Source: Mycobacterium haemophilum DSM 44634
Lineage (GTDB): Bacteria; Actinomycetota; Actinomycetes; Mycobacteriales; Mycobacteriaceae
Length of the DNA stretch: 64,000 nt
Assembly: GCF_000340435.2 (NCBI RefSeq)
Contig: NZ_CP011883.2
Coordinates: 1,720,687-1,784,686 of the forward strand
Reading direction: 5' to 3'
Part shown: positions 52,086 through 60,262 of the stretch, one piece after another
Position numbering within the stretch: the stretch's first letter is position 1
Layout of the letters: every line of letters starts with the position of its first letter
Notes under the pieces: generated by a model
What the model was told of the DNA's origin: nothing
Seen by the model: the letters and a program-made list of their open reading frames with translations, nothing else
Database searches by the model: none
Program-made: the position numbers and the translations under genes

Positions 52086-53855
52086 GGCGCTGGTGTATTG
52101 CGGAAAAGCGATGCCGGGCAGCAGGTGACATTAGCCGGCTGGGTGGCTCGCCGCCGCGACCACGGCGGCGTCATCTTCATCGATCTGCGCGACTCTTCGG
52201 GCATCACGCAGGTGGTGTTCCGCGACCCCCAGGACACTCAAGTGCTGGCCCAGGCGCACCGGCTGCGCGCTGAGTTCTGCGTCGCGGTCTCCGGCGTCGT
52301 CGAGATTCGCCCGGAGGGTAACGCCAACGCCGAGATTCCCACCGGGGAGATTGAGGTCAACGCCACGTCGCTGACCGTGCTCGGCGAGAGCGCGCCGCTG
52401 CCGTTCCAGCTCGATGAGCCCGCGGGCGAGGAATTGCGGTTGAAATACCGTTACCTCGACCTGCGTCGCGACGGCCCAGGTGCCGCAATTCGGTTGCGCT
52501 CTAAGGTGAATGCCGCCGCGCGTGCGGTGCTGGCGCGCCACGACTTCATCGAGATCGAGACACCGACGATCACCCGTTCGACCCCGGAGGGGGCGCGCGA
52601 CTTCCTGGTGCCGGCCCGGTTGCGGCCGGGCACGTTCTATGCCCTGCCGCAGAGCCCGCAATTGTTCAAACAGTTGCTGATGGTGGCCGGGATGGAGCGT
52701 TACTACCAGATCGCCCGCTGCTACCGAGACGAGGATTTCCGCGCCGACCGCCAGCCGGAATTCACCCAGCTCGACATGGAGATGAGCTTTGTTGACGCCG
52801 AGGACATCATCGCGATCTCCGAAGAGATCCTGACCGAGCTGTGGGCGCTGATCGGCTACCAGATTCCGACGCCGATCCCGCGGATCAGCTATGCGGATGC
52901 CATGCGACGGTTCGGCTCTGACAAGCCCGACCTGCGGTTCGGGCTGGAGCTCGTCGAATGCACAGAGTTCTTCTCCGACACCACGTTCCGTGTCTTCCAG
53001 GCACCGTACGTCGGTGCGGTCGTGATGCCCGGTGGTGCTGCACAGCCGCGGCGCACGCTGGACGGGTGGCAGGAGTGGGCCAAACAGCGCGGGCACCGCG
53101 GCCTGGCCTACGTGCTGGTAGCAGACGACGGCACGCTCGGCGGCCCGGTGGCCAAGAACCTCAGCGACGCCGAACGTTCTCGGCTGGCCGCCCACGTGGG
53201 CGCCGAACCCGGGGACTGCATCTTCTTCTCAGCGGGCCCGGCGAAGTCGTCGCGGGCACTGCTGGGGGCCGCCCGCAGCGAGGTCGCCAGCCGGCTGGGC
53301 CTGATCGACCCCGAGGCGTGGGCGTTTGTCTGGGTGGTTGATCCGCCGCTCTTCGAACCCGCCGACGAGGCCACCGAGGCCGGCGAAATGACGGTGGGTT
53401 CCGGGGCGTGGACTGCGGTGCATCACGCCTTCACCTCGCCGAAACCGGAATTCGAGGCCAACATCGAATCCGATCCCGGCAGCGTGCTGGCCGACGCCTA
53501 TGACATCGTCTGTAACGGCCACGAGATTGGCGGCGGCTCGGTTCGTATTCACCGCCGCGATATCCAGGAACGGGTGTTCGCGGTGATGGGCCTAAACAAG
53601 GCTGAGGCGGAAGAGAAATTCGGATTCCTGTTGGAGGCATTCACGTTTGGCGCGCCGCCGCACGGCGGGATCGCCTTCGGCTGGGATCGGACCAATGCCT
53701 TGCTGGCCGGGATGGACTCGATCCGTGAGGTGATTGCGTTCCCCAAGACCGGCGGTGGAGTCGACCCGCTCACCGATGCGCCGGCGCCGATCACCGCCCA
53801 GCAGCGCAAGGAGTCCGGAATAGATGCCCAACCCAAGCACGTTGACGGGGCATGA
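52065..53855 (+). CDS. aspS: Aspartyl-tRNA(Asn/Asp) synthetase
   Basis: 596 residues from GTG 52065, the M. tuberculosis length; AAAAGGGGA lies upstream. OB-fold anticodon domain (about 1-110), motif 1 with 'FIEIETPTITRSTPEGARDFLVP', motif 2 'YYQIARCYRDEDFRADRQPEFTQLDMEM', the bacterial GAD insertion (about 290-420), and motif 3 'GIAFGWDRTNALLAG'. Mycobacteria lack asparaginyl-tRNA synthetase as I recall, so this enzyme is likely non-discriminating and feeds the GatCAB route. It overlaps the next gene by four bases (ATGA). Confidence 0.96.
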   Translation: MFVLRSHGAGVLRKSDAGQQVTLAGWVARRRDHGGVIFIDLRDSSGITQVVFRDPQDTQVLAQAHRLRAEFCVAVSGVVEIRPEGNANAEIPTGEIEVNATSLTVLGESAPLPFQLDEPAGEELRLKYRYLDLRRDGPGAAIRLRSKVNAAARAVLARHDFIEIETPTITRSTPEGARDFLVPARLRPGTFYALPQSPQLFKQLLMVAGMERYYQIARCYRDEDFRADRQPEFTQLDMEMSFVDAEDIIAISEEILTELWALIGYQIPTPIPRISYADAMRRFGSDKPDLRFGLELVECTEFFSDTTFRVFQAPYVGAVVMPGGAAQPRRTLDGWQEWAKQRGHRGLAYVLVADDGTLGGPVAKNLSDAERSRLAAHVGAEPGDCIFFSAGPAKSSRALLGAARSEVASRLGLIDPEAWAFVWVVDPPLFEPADEATEAGEMTVGSGAWTAVHHAFTSPKPEFEANIESDPGSVLADAYDIVCNGHEIGGGSVRIHRRDIQERVFAVMGLNKAEAEEKFGFLLEAFTFGAPPHGGIAFGWDRTNALLAGMDSIREVIAFPKTGGGVDPLTDAPAPITAQQRKESGIDAQPKHVDGA

Positions 53856-54286
53856 CCGAACAATTCCCTGACGTTGGCACGCTGAATGCGTTCAACAAAA
53901 CCGTCGTCGACGAGTTCCGGGCGAATGGCGGCAAGGTTGGCGGGCAATTCGCCAATTCGAACTTGTTGCTGCTCACCACCACGGGCGCCAAGTCCGGCCA
54001 ACACCGGGCCTCGCCGCTGGCCTATTTCCGCATCGACGGCAAGCTGATCATCATCGGATCCTTCGCCGGTGCCCCGGTCAGTCCGGCCTGGGTGCACAAC
54101 TTGCGGGCCAACCCGCGGGCACACGTCGAGATCGGGGTCGAAGCGTTCGACGTGACGGCGCGTGAACTGCCGTCGGCGGAGCGTGACGAGATCTTCCCGA
54201 AAATTACCGCCGCGGCACCGGGATTCGCGGACTACCAGGCCAAGACCAGCCGGGTGCTCCCACTGTTCGAGCTGCAGCGGGTCTAG
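53852..54286 (+). CDS. Deazaflavin (F420)-dependent nitroreductase family protein, Ddn-like
   Basis: 144 residues, ATG overlapping the aspS stop. Split beta-barrel FDOR-A fold: 'NLLLLTTTGAKSGQHRASPLAYFRIDGKLIIIGSFAGAPVSPAWVHNLRANPRAHVEI' includes the GxxSG phosphate-binding loop and the PxWxxNL motif of Ddn-type enzymes. Members use F420H2 to reduce quinones, or in Ddn the drug pretomanid. The C-terminus 'PLFELQRV' is echoed in a short remnant near 55998. Confidence 0.9.
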   Translation: MTEQFPDVGTLNAFNKTVVDEFRANGGKVGGQFANSNLLLLTTTGAKSGQHRASPLAYFRIDGKLIIIGSFAGAPVSPAWVHNLRANPRAHVEIGVEAFDVTARELPSAERDEIFPKITAAAPGFADYQAKTSRVLPLFELQRV

Positions 54287-54305
54287 TGGTGACTAACCCG
54301 TCCTA

Positions 54306-54491
54306 GTGGTCAAGCCGTTCCTGAGGTGGCTAGATGACGTCGGGGAGCAGTGCTCTGAGGCCGAGAAACAGATCTATAACATGGTGCTGGCCTTTCGCGA
54401 TGCACGTCGCGAGGTGGTGCCTCCGGGGTGGATTACCGTTAACCGCGCTCGGAGGACGAAGCTGGTCTATAGCAACGCGTTCGGGCGATAG
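54306..54491 (+). CDS. Short hypothetical ORF
   Basis: 61 residues from GTG 54306 ('VKPFLRWLDDVGEQCSEAEK' onward). It has good mycobacterial composition for its first 45 residues, but no ribosome site, no known domain and no neighbour that explains it. It may be the leftover of a larger gene. Confidence 0.25.
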   Translation: MVKPFLRWLDDVGEQCSEAEKQIYNMVLAFRDARREVVPPGWITVNRARRTKLVYSNAFGR

Positions 54492-54663
54492 GCGTAGGTT
54501 GTCGGATGCGTTGTCGAGGTTGACTCCGTGGCAGCAGCCGCCGTCGATCGCCAACAACACCGGGTTGATCCAGCCGATACCGCTTCTGCAGACCGCTTAG
54601 GTCTGTGATAGTGCGGTTCTGGATGTCGCTATGCTGCAATGTATTCCGGCGATAAATTGATGT

Positions 54664-54789
54664 GGCTGGGCTGATCCCGCCGGGGTGGTCGGCGATGTCT
54701 TCGATAATGCGCTGTGTGAGAACATGATCGGGCTCGGCGAGACCGAGTGTGTCTGCCGTCATAGCTCGGCTTGGCTGGTTTTCGGGTGA
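54664..54789 (+). pseudogene. IS3-family transposase (integrase core) fragment
   Basis: One frame reads 'VVGDVFDNALCENMIGLGETE' followed by 'CVCRHSSAWLVFG' and a stop at 54787-54789. 'GDxxDNALxEn..GLxKTE' is the conserved last-Asp-to-Glu region of IS3-type rve transposases. Neither flank gives a complete ORF or clear terminal repeats. The 54287-55028 gap otherwise contains only short frames. Confidence 0.6.
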
Positions 54790-54900
54790 GGTCGCTTTCT
54801 GTGGGCGACTGGAAGTGTTGCTCGGCGTAGTTGGTCGGTGCCCGTGGGATCGAGCGAACCGGTGCCCAGTCTCGATGTCGTAGACTCTGGCGGTTCGGAT

Positions 54901-54957
54901 GGAGTTAACCTGTTGCGCCTGTAGCATCACCGTGATCATTGGGCGCAGCATGGCACG
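54901..54957 (+). promoter_or_regulatory. Conserved upstream element of PE-PPE pair A
   Basis: The 57-bp block with 'taacctgttgc' and 'gtgatcattgggcg' is nearly repeated at 56308-56363 ahead of pair B, both some 30-70 bp before the PE start. TGATCA is a palindrome. As the block precedes both duplicated pairs, it likely carries their promoter or a regulator site. Confidence 0.5.
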
Positions 54958-55028
54958 ACAGTGCAAAGCGAACGATCATTGACCGTCCCCTGGTAATTGT
55001 TCGGGTTTTGAGCAGGAGTGGAGTTGGT

Positions 55029-55328
55029 ATGCCTTTGGTGATCGTAGATCCTACGACGTTGCAGGCAGCGGCTGCTGTGCTGAGGCAAGTCGGCGATGAG
55101 GTGGCTAGCACCGAGCTCAGGGTGGCGCCGGTGACGACCGGTGCTCATGCCCCGGGTTACGACGTGGTGTCAGTAACGGTGGAGCGTTTCTTGGTCGCGC
55201 ACACAAAGCAGTATCGGGAGGTCAGCGCCCGGGCCTGGGCGGGGATTTTCGACGAGTTTGCGACCTCGGTGTCGGCCGCTGCGGACAGCTATGTGACCGC
55301 TGAGGAGAACGCCAGGTCCTCGCTGTAG
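55029..55328 (+). CDS. Atypical PE-family protein, copy A
   Basis: 99 residues from ATG 55029, with AGGAG upstream. 'MPLVIVDPTTLQAAAAVLRQVGDEV' aligns with the first helix of PE domains, and the second helix ends in 'SYVTAEE', the YxxxE form of the type VII secretion signal YxxxD/E. There is nothing after the PE domain. The sequence is well diverged from the canonical 'AAAADLAGIGSAL' type. It lies 66 bp before a PPE gene, so the two should form a heterodimer. Copy B at 56393 is a paralogue. Confidence 0.75.
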   Translation: MPLVIVDPTTLQAAAAVLRQVGDEVASTELRVAPVTTGAHAPGYDVVSVTVERFLVAHTKQYREVSARAWAGIFDEFATSVSAAADSYVTAEENARSSL

Positions 55329-55394
55329 GTGACCCTGCACAGCCGACGCGACACGAATAGCGGCAGTCGTTACCAGCCGAAAGGAGCAAAGAGG

Positions 55395-55979
55395 TTGTTT
55401 GAATTTGAATTGGTGGATTTCAGTGCGCTAACGCCGGAGGCAAACGCCGAGCTACTGGGTGACGCCGGGGGCGCTAACTCGCTGTTTCTCGCCTCCAGGG
55501 CGTGGTCTGCCTTGTCGCGTCAGCTGTGGATAGCGGTGGGCAATATTTACGTGGCGCTCCGGGCGCTGCCGAGAGTGTGGACGGGTCCGGCGGCGACGGG
55601 GATGGCGAAGGCGGGCGCGCGGTACCTGGCTTGGCTGCGGGACACCATAGCCCATGTCGAAGTGACCGCTGAGCAGATCGAGCGCATCGCGGTAGCCTAC
55701 GATGCAGCGCAGACGGCGATGGTGCCCAAGCAGACCTGCGCTGACCTACGTGCTGCTATTGACGGGCTGATCGCGCAGGACCGGTTCGGCGAAAACTATC
55801 CAGTGATCGCGGCCAACGAGGCCAAGTACCACCAGCACTGGGAAAGTAACGCCCAGGTGATGAAGACGTATGCCAAAGAGGTGTCGACTGCGTTGTCGTT
55901 AATGACCCCGTTTGCCGAGGCACCGCAGATCGTTCACCAGACCAAGGCGGTCGAAACGGCGTCGTGCCTCGTGCAATAG
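55395..55979 (+). CDS. Minimal PPE-family protein, copy A
   Basis: 194 residues from TTG 55395 with AAGGAG about 8 bases upstream. The PPE core is recognisable: 'FSALTPEANAELL' in place of the 'LPPE' motif, 'ANSLFLASRAWSALS', the WxG turn in 'RVWTGPAATGMAKAGARYLAWL', and 'VAYDAAQTAMVPKQTCADLRAAIDGLIAQDRFGENYPVIAANEAKYHQHWESNAQVMKTYA'. It ends soon after the core with a short Cys-containing tail ('ASCLVQ'), so the usual C-terminal domain is absent. Probably paired with the PE protein just upstream. Confidence 0.78.
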   Translation: MFEFELVDFSALTPEANAELLGDAGGANSLFLASRAWSALSRQLWIAVGNIYVALRALPRVWTGPAATGMAKAGARYLAWLRDTIAHVEVTAEQIERIAVAYDAAQTAMVPKQTCADLRAAIDGLIAQDRFGENYPVIAANEAKYHQHWESNAQVMKTYAKEVSTALSLMTPFAEAPQIVHQTKAVETASCLVQ

Positions 55980-56307
55980 CAGCTAGCTAGATCCCGCTGT
56001 TCGAGCTGCACCGGGCCGAGCGATCGGTAATCAGACCGAGTCCCTGCTGGTTTCAAAAATTCACGCCCTCAACGCAATTCGATGTTCCTGGCACAGTGCT
56101 CGAATTTCGCGCGTGCATCAGCATCCTGCACCGCGCCGGTATCGCAATTGCCAAGCGGGCGGCCCACTCCCGCAACTTCGGGGTGCACATTCCGGCGCTG
56201 CCCGACATGCGGAGGTCTCCGCTACCAGGGGGCAACCCGGTGTCGCGTGGTCGTGGTCTGCAGGTGGGGTCGGTTGTGTAGATTGCTAGGCTCTGGCCAG
56301 TGGGGCT
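55980..56307 (+). other. Gap between the PE-PPE pairs, with a scrap of the Ddn-like gene
   Basis: About 330 bases. Near 55993-56020 'ccgctgttcgagctgcaccgggc' repeats the 3' end of the Ddn-like gene (54255-54284), reading IPLFELHRAER where the gene has LPLFELQRV. A further stretch ('ISILHRAGIAIAKRAAHSRN', 'GVHIPALPDM', about 56115-56215) looks coding but unrecognised. No complete gene. Confidence 0.55.
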
Positions 56308-56363
56308 GGATTTAACCTGTTGCCCTTGTCACGTCACGGTGATCATTGGGCGAAGTTTGGCAC
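56308..56363 (+). promoter_or_regulatory. Conserved upstream element of PE-PPE pair B
   Basis: Second copy of the block at 54901-54957 ('tttaacctgttgc', 'ggtgatcattgggcg', 'tggcacg'). It lies 30 bp before the pair B PE start. See the entry for pair A. Confidence 0.5.
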
Positions 56364-56392
56364 GGGCAGTACCGGCGAGAGGCGGAGTTGGC

Positions 56393-56686
56393 ATGTCTTT
56401 TGTGATCACAGCCCCCAAGACGTTGGCGGCAGCGGCTGGTGGGCTGACGAAAACCTGGTATGACCTGGTTAACACCGAGGTCAGCGCGACTTGGGATATG
56501 ACCAGTGTTGTTGCCCCGGGTGCCGACGTGGTGTCAAAAGAGGTGCAGCGCTTCTTGGCTGCGCACACGAAGCAGTATCAGAAGGTCAGCGAACGGGCCT
56601 GGTTGATTTTTGACAGGTTCGGGGACTCGGTGTCGAGCGCCGCGGACATGTATTTGACCGCTGAGGAGGACAACGCCGAGTTCTAG
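56393..56686 (+). CDS. Atypical PE-family protein, copy B
   Basis: 97 residues from ATG 56393, with a GGCGGAG about 10 bases upstream. 'MSFVITAPKTLAAAAGGLTK' is a clear PE start, 'PGADVVSKEVQRFLAAHTKQYQKVS' matches the second helix of copy A, and it ends 'MYLTAEEDNAEF' with the YxxxE signal. The last Gly of the first helix is replaced ('LTKTWYDLV'). It is followed 19 bp on by its PPE partner. Confidence 0.75.
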   Translation: MSFVITAPKTLAAAAGGLTKTWYDLVNTEVSATWDMTSVVAPGADVVSKEVQRFLAAHTKQYQKVSERAWLIFDRFGDSVSSAADMYLTAEEDNAEF

Positions 56687-56705
56687 CGCCGACAGGAGCA
56701 AGGGG

Positions 56706-57287
56706 TTGTTTCAATTCCAACTGATGCGTTTCGATGCGCTAACGCCGGCGGAGAACGCCACGCAACTGCATGGCAACGGCGCGTCCTCGCTGTTTGCCGC
56801 CGCTAAGGCGTGGTCTGCCTTGTCGAATGGGTTTTCTGCAGCGGCGGCGGATATTCATGTGGTGCTCGGAACGTTGCCGGGGTTGTGGATGGGTGCGGCG
56901 GCGACACAGATGATCAAGGCGGCCGTGCGGTATCTGGTTTGGCTGCGGGACACCATAGCTCGTGCCGACGTGACCGCTGAGCAGATCCAGTGCATCGCGG
57001 TAGCCTATGACGCGGCGCAGGCGGCGATGGTGCCCGTGCAGACGTGCGCCGACCTTCGCGCTGACATCGATGACCTGATCGCGCGGGACCGGTTCGGCGA
57101 ATACTATCCAGTGATCGTGGCCAACGAGGCCATCTACCACCGGTACTGGGAAAATAACGCCCGGGTGATGAGGGACTATGCCAAAGAGGTGGCGACTGCG
57201 CTGTCGTTGATGACCCCGTTTGCCGAGGCGCCGCAGATCGTTCACCAGACCAAGGCGGTCAAGACGGTGTCGTGCCTCGTGCAATGA
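56706..57287 (+). CDS. Minimal PPE-family protein, copy B
   Basis: 193 residues from TTG 56706 with AGGAGCAAGG just before. It aligns over its whole length with copy A: 'MRFDALTPAENATQL', 'GLWMGAAATQMIKAAVRYLVWLRDTIARADVTAEQIQCIAVAYDAAQAAMVPVQTCADLR', and the identical 'LSLMTPFAEAPQIVHQTKAV' near the end. WxG is kept (W-M-G). No C-terminal extension. The PE-PPE pair and its upstream element were duplicated as a unit. Confidence 0.78.
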   Translation: MFQFQLMRFDALTPAENATQLHGNGASSLFAAAKAWSALSNGFSAAAADIHVVLGTLPGLWMGAAATQMIKAAVRYLVWLRDTIARADVTAEQIQCIAVAYDAAQAAMVPVQTCADLRADIDDLIARDRFGEYYPVIVANEAIYHRYWENNARVMRDYAKEVATALSLMTPFAEAPQIVHQTKAVKTVSCLVQ

Positions 57288-57559
57288 CCCGCCGGGCGAA
57301 TTACGGCGAATCCGCAGGGGTTGCTCCCACACCATCGGTTTCTTGCCGCTCACCAGACGTGCGGTGACTGCTCGGCGGTGAGTGGCAATCGTCCCACGAC
57401 GCTTGCGACGTCGTTCCACGTGGCCACGTGTCGATTGTGCGCCGGCTATGGTGCGCTTAGTGTCGGTTGCCGACTGAGCCCGCGCGCGGAGCCGGGCTTG
57501 TCTCGTGGAGGAGGTCGGTATCGAGACGCAGGAGGTTGTTTTTGTCAGGAGGTAGCGCG

Positions 57560-60262
57560 TTGCCGTCTGACGCCTTGTTCGACTCGCCGCCGGCCGCCGA
57601 TCTGGTCGGTGGGCCCTACGATCCTGACCAGTTGTTGGCCGGTTACCGCGCCGCGTGGGCGCAGCAGCCGTTGTTTGACGTGCGCGACGGCCGGTCCGGT
57701 TTCGCTGGATACGACGAGTGCGTCGACGCCGCCGGCAACGTCCGGCCGGGCTGGCAAGAGCTGGCCGAAGTCATTGGTGAGCGTGGCCGCGCCGGCCTGG
57801 ATCGGTTGCGCGCAACGGTACGTGCCCTGGTTGACAACGACGGCATCACCTATATCGCTATCAATCACAGCGACCGATCCGGTCGGCACCGTCCAGGTGC
57901 CGGCGGGCCCACACCCTGGCACCTGGACGCGCTGCCGTTGCTGCTTACTCCGGAAGACTGGGCCACCTTGGAATCCGGTATCGTGCAACGCAGCCGGTTG
58001 CTCGATGCGGTGCTCGCTGACCTCTATGGGCCGCGTCGCTGCGTCACCAGCGGGGTGTTGCCGGCTGCGCTGCTGTTCGGTCACCCCGGCTACGTCCGGG
58101 CGGCCAATGCGATCGAGATACCGGGCCGTCATCAGCTTTTTATGCACGGCTGCGACATCAGCCGGAACCGGTCCGGGAGCTTCCTGGTCAATGCGGACTG
58201 GACGCAGGCACCGTCGGGAGCCGGATATGCGCTGGCCGACCGTCGGGTCGTCGCGCACGCGGCTCCTGACTTGTACGAACGGGTCGGGCCGCGTCCGGCG
58301 TCACCGTTCGCGCAGACGTTGCGGCTGGCACTGATCGATGCCGCGCCCGAGGCCGCCGAGGATCCGGTGGTCGTGGTGCTTACCCCCGGCATCCACTCCG
58401 AGACAGCGTTCGACCAGGCCTACCTGGCATCCGTGTTGGGTTTCCCGCTGGTGGAAAGCGCTGACCTGGTGGTCCGTGACGGCAAGCTGTGGATGCGGTC
58501 GCTGGGCACCCTGAAACAGGTCGATGTGGTGTTGCGTCGGGTCGACGCCGACTATGTCGACCCGCTGGATTTGCGGTCCGATTCGAAGCTGGGCGTGGTG
58601 GGGTTGGTCGAGGTGCTGCGGCGCGGAACGGTGACTGTGGTCAACACACTGGGCAGCGGCATCCTGGAAAGCGCGGGGCTCATGCGGTTCCTGCCCGAGT
58701 TGTCGCTGCAGCTGCTTGGCGAAGCCCCGCTGCTGCCGACGGCCGCGCTGTACTGGGCCGGCATCGATGCGGAGCGTTCGCACCTGCTGACGCGCTTGTC
58801 GTCGCTGCTCATTAAGTCGACCGCCGGCGGCGAGTCGATCGTCGGTCCCATGCTGTCGGCGACGCAGCGGCAGACGCTGGCCGCGCGTATCGAGGCCGCG
58901 CCCTGGCAGTGGGTCGGTCAGGAGCTGCCAGAGTTTTCGTCCGCGCCCACCGACCACGACCCGGGTGGGTTGACCGCCGCCGGCGTTGGGATGCGATTGT
59001 TCACCGTCTCACAACGCGGTGGTTACGCACCGATGATCGGTGGCCTGGGTTATGCTCTTGCCCCGGGTAACGCCTCGTACAGCCTGAATACCGTTGCGGC
59101 TAAAGATATCTGGGTCAAGCCGCCGACCCGGGCTCGCGCCGAAGTCACCATTCCGTCGGTTGAGTTGGCGGCGGCGGTAAAGCCCGGCGGCACCCGCGGC
59201 ATCAGCTCGCCACGGGTGCTGTCCGACATGTTTTGGGTCGGGCGCTACGCCGAACGCGCTGAAGGCATGGCCCGATTACTGGCCGCCACCCGCGAGCGGT
59301 ACCACGAATTCCACCACCGCGAGGACACCGACGGCAGCGAATGCGTGCCGGTGCTGCTCGCTGCACTCGGTCAGGTCACCGGTACCGATACCGCCGGCGT
59401 CGACGCGTCAGCGACGCTGTGGTCGCTGACCGTTGACCCGGAGCGTCCGGGATCGCTGGCGCAGTCGGTCGCACGGCTGGGGCTGGCCGCGCGGGCGGTG
59501 CGGGATCAGATGTCGAAGGACACGTGGATGGTGCTCGGCAGCGTGGAGCGGTCACTGGCGCAGCTGTCGGCACCGGTCCCGGCGTCCGGGCGGTCCTTTG
59601 AACCGGGCCAACCTGGCGAATCCGGCGAACCCTCCGCACTCGCCGACGACACCGAATTGGCTGCGGTGCAGGCCACGACACTAGCCGGGATGCTGGCGTT
59701 GTCCGGGGTGGCGGCCGAATCGGTGGTGCGCGATGTCGACTGGACCATGACCGATATCGGCAAACGGATCGAACGCGGGCAGTGGCTGACTGCGCTGCTG
59801 GCGGCCACCCTGCTGAAGGCCCGCAGCCGCGCTGCCGAGCAAACGATCATCGAGTCCACGTTGGTGGCCTGCGAGTCGTCGGTGATCTATCTGCGGCGCA
59901 ACCTCGGCGCGGTGAGTGTCGCCACGGTTGCCGAGCTGGTGCTGTTCGAGGCGGAGAACCCGCGGTCGCTGGCCTACCAGCTGGAGCGGCTGCGGGCCGA
60001 CTTGCGGGCGCTACCTGGAGCATCGGGCTCGTCGCGGGCCGAACGGCTGGTCGACGACATCAGTACCCGGCTGCGTCGGCTCGATCCGGCCGACCTCGAC
60101 GTGGTCACCGCCGACGGGGAGCGCGCCGAGCTGGCCGCGCTGCTGACCGGGATACACCACGGGCTGCTTGACCTGGCCGACGTCATCACCACCACCCAGC
60201 TCTCGCTGCCCGGCGAGATGCAGCCACTGTGGGGGCCAGACCAGCGTCGGGTGATGCCATGA
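57560..60262 (+). CDS. Fused circularly permuted ATP-grasp and alpha-E protein
   Basis: About 900 residues from TTG 57560 with GGAGG 6 bases before it; TTG 57542, also behind a GGAGG, is an alternative. Residues about 1-520 match the circularly permuted ATP-grasp family (DUF404/407: 'HLDALPLLLTPEDWATLESGIVQRSRLLDAVLADLYGP', 'VVLTPGIHSETAFDQAYLASVLGFPLVESADLVV', 'GTVTVVNTLGSGILESAGLMRFLPELSLQLLGE'); about 570-890 is an alpha-E domain (DUF403, 'LSDMFWVGRYAERAEGMARLLAATRERY'). The family is predicted to form peptide or amide bonds. H37Rv has a fused relative, Rv2567, in a different orientation. The stop overlaps the transglutaminase ATG. Confidence 0.88.
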   Translation: MPSDALFDSPPAADLVGGPYDPDQLLAGYRAAWAQQPLFDVRDGRSGFAGYDECVDAAGNVRPGWQELAEVIGERGRAGLDRLRATVRALVDNDGITYIAINHSDRSGRHRPGAGGPTPWHLDALPLLLTPEDWATLESGIVQRSRLLDAVLADLYGPRRCVTSGVLPAALLFGHPGYVRAANAIEIPGRHQLFMHGCDISRNRSGSFLVNADWTQAPSGAGYALADRRVVAHAAPDLYERVGPRPASPFAQTLRLALIDAAPEAAEDPVVVVLTPGIHSETAFDQAYLASVLGFPLVESADLVVRDGKLWMRSLGTLKQVDVVLRRVDADYVDPLDLRSDSKLGVVGLVEVLRRGTVTVVNTLGSGILESAGLMRFLPELSLQLLGEAPLLPTAALYWAGIDAERSHLLTRLSSLLIKSTAGGESIVGPMLSATQRQTLAARIEAAPWQWVGQELPEFSSAPTDHDPGGLTAAGVGMRLFTVSQRGGYAPMIGGLGYALAPGNASYSLNTVAAKDIWVKPPTRARAEVTIPSVELAAAVKPGGTRGISSPRVLSDMFWVGRYAERAEGMARLLAATRERYHEFHHREDTDGSECVPVLLAALGQVTGTDTAGVDASATLWSLTVDPERPGSLAQSVARLGLAARAVRDQMSKDTWMVLGSVERSLAQLSAPVPASGRSFEPGQPGESGEPSALADDTELAAVQATTLAGMLALSGVAAESVVRDVDWTMTDIGKRIERGQWLTALLAATLLKARSRAAEQTIIESTLVACESSVIYLRRNLGAVSVATVAELVLFEAENPRSLAYQLERLRADLRALPGASGSSRAERLVDDISTRLRRLDPADLDVVTADGERAELAALLTGIHHGLLDLADVITTTQLSLPGEMQPLWGPDQRRVMP

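Noticed and set aside
54439..54966. Minus-strand ORF of 175 codons between the Ddn-like and PE genes
   Set aside because: It lies across the IS3 fragment on the other strand, has no domain and an uneven composition.
57545..58258. Minus-strand ORFs inside the ATP-grasp gene
   Set aside because: They are shadows of the conserved plus-strand protein.
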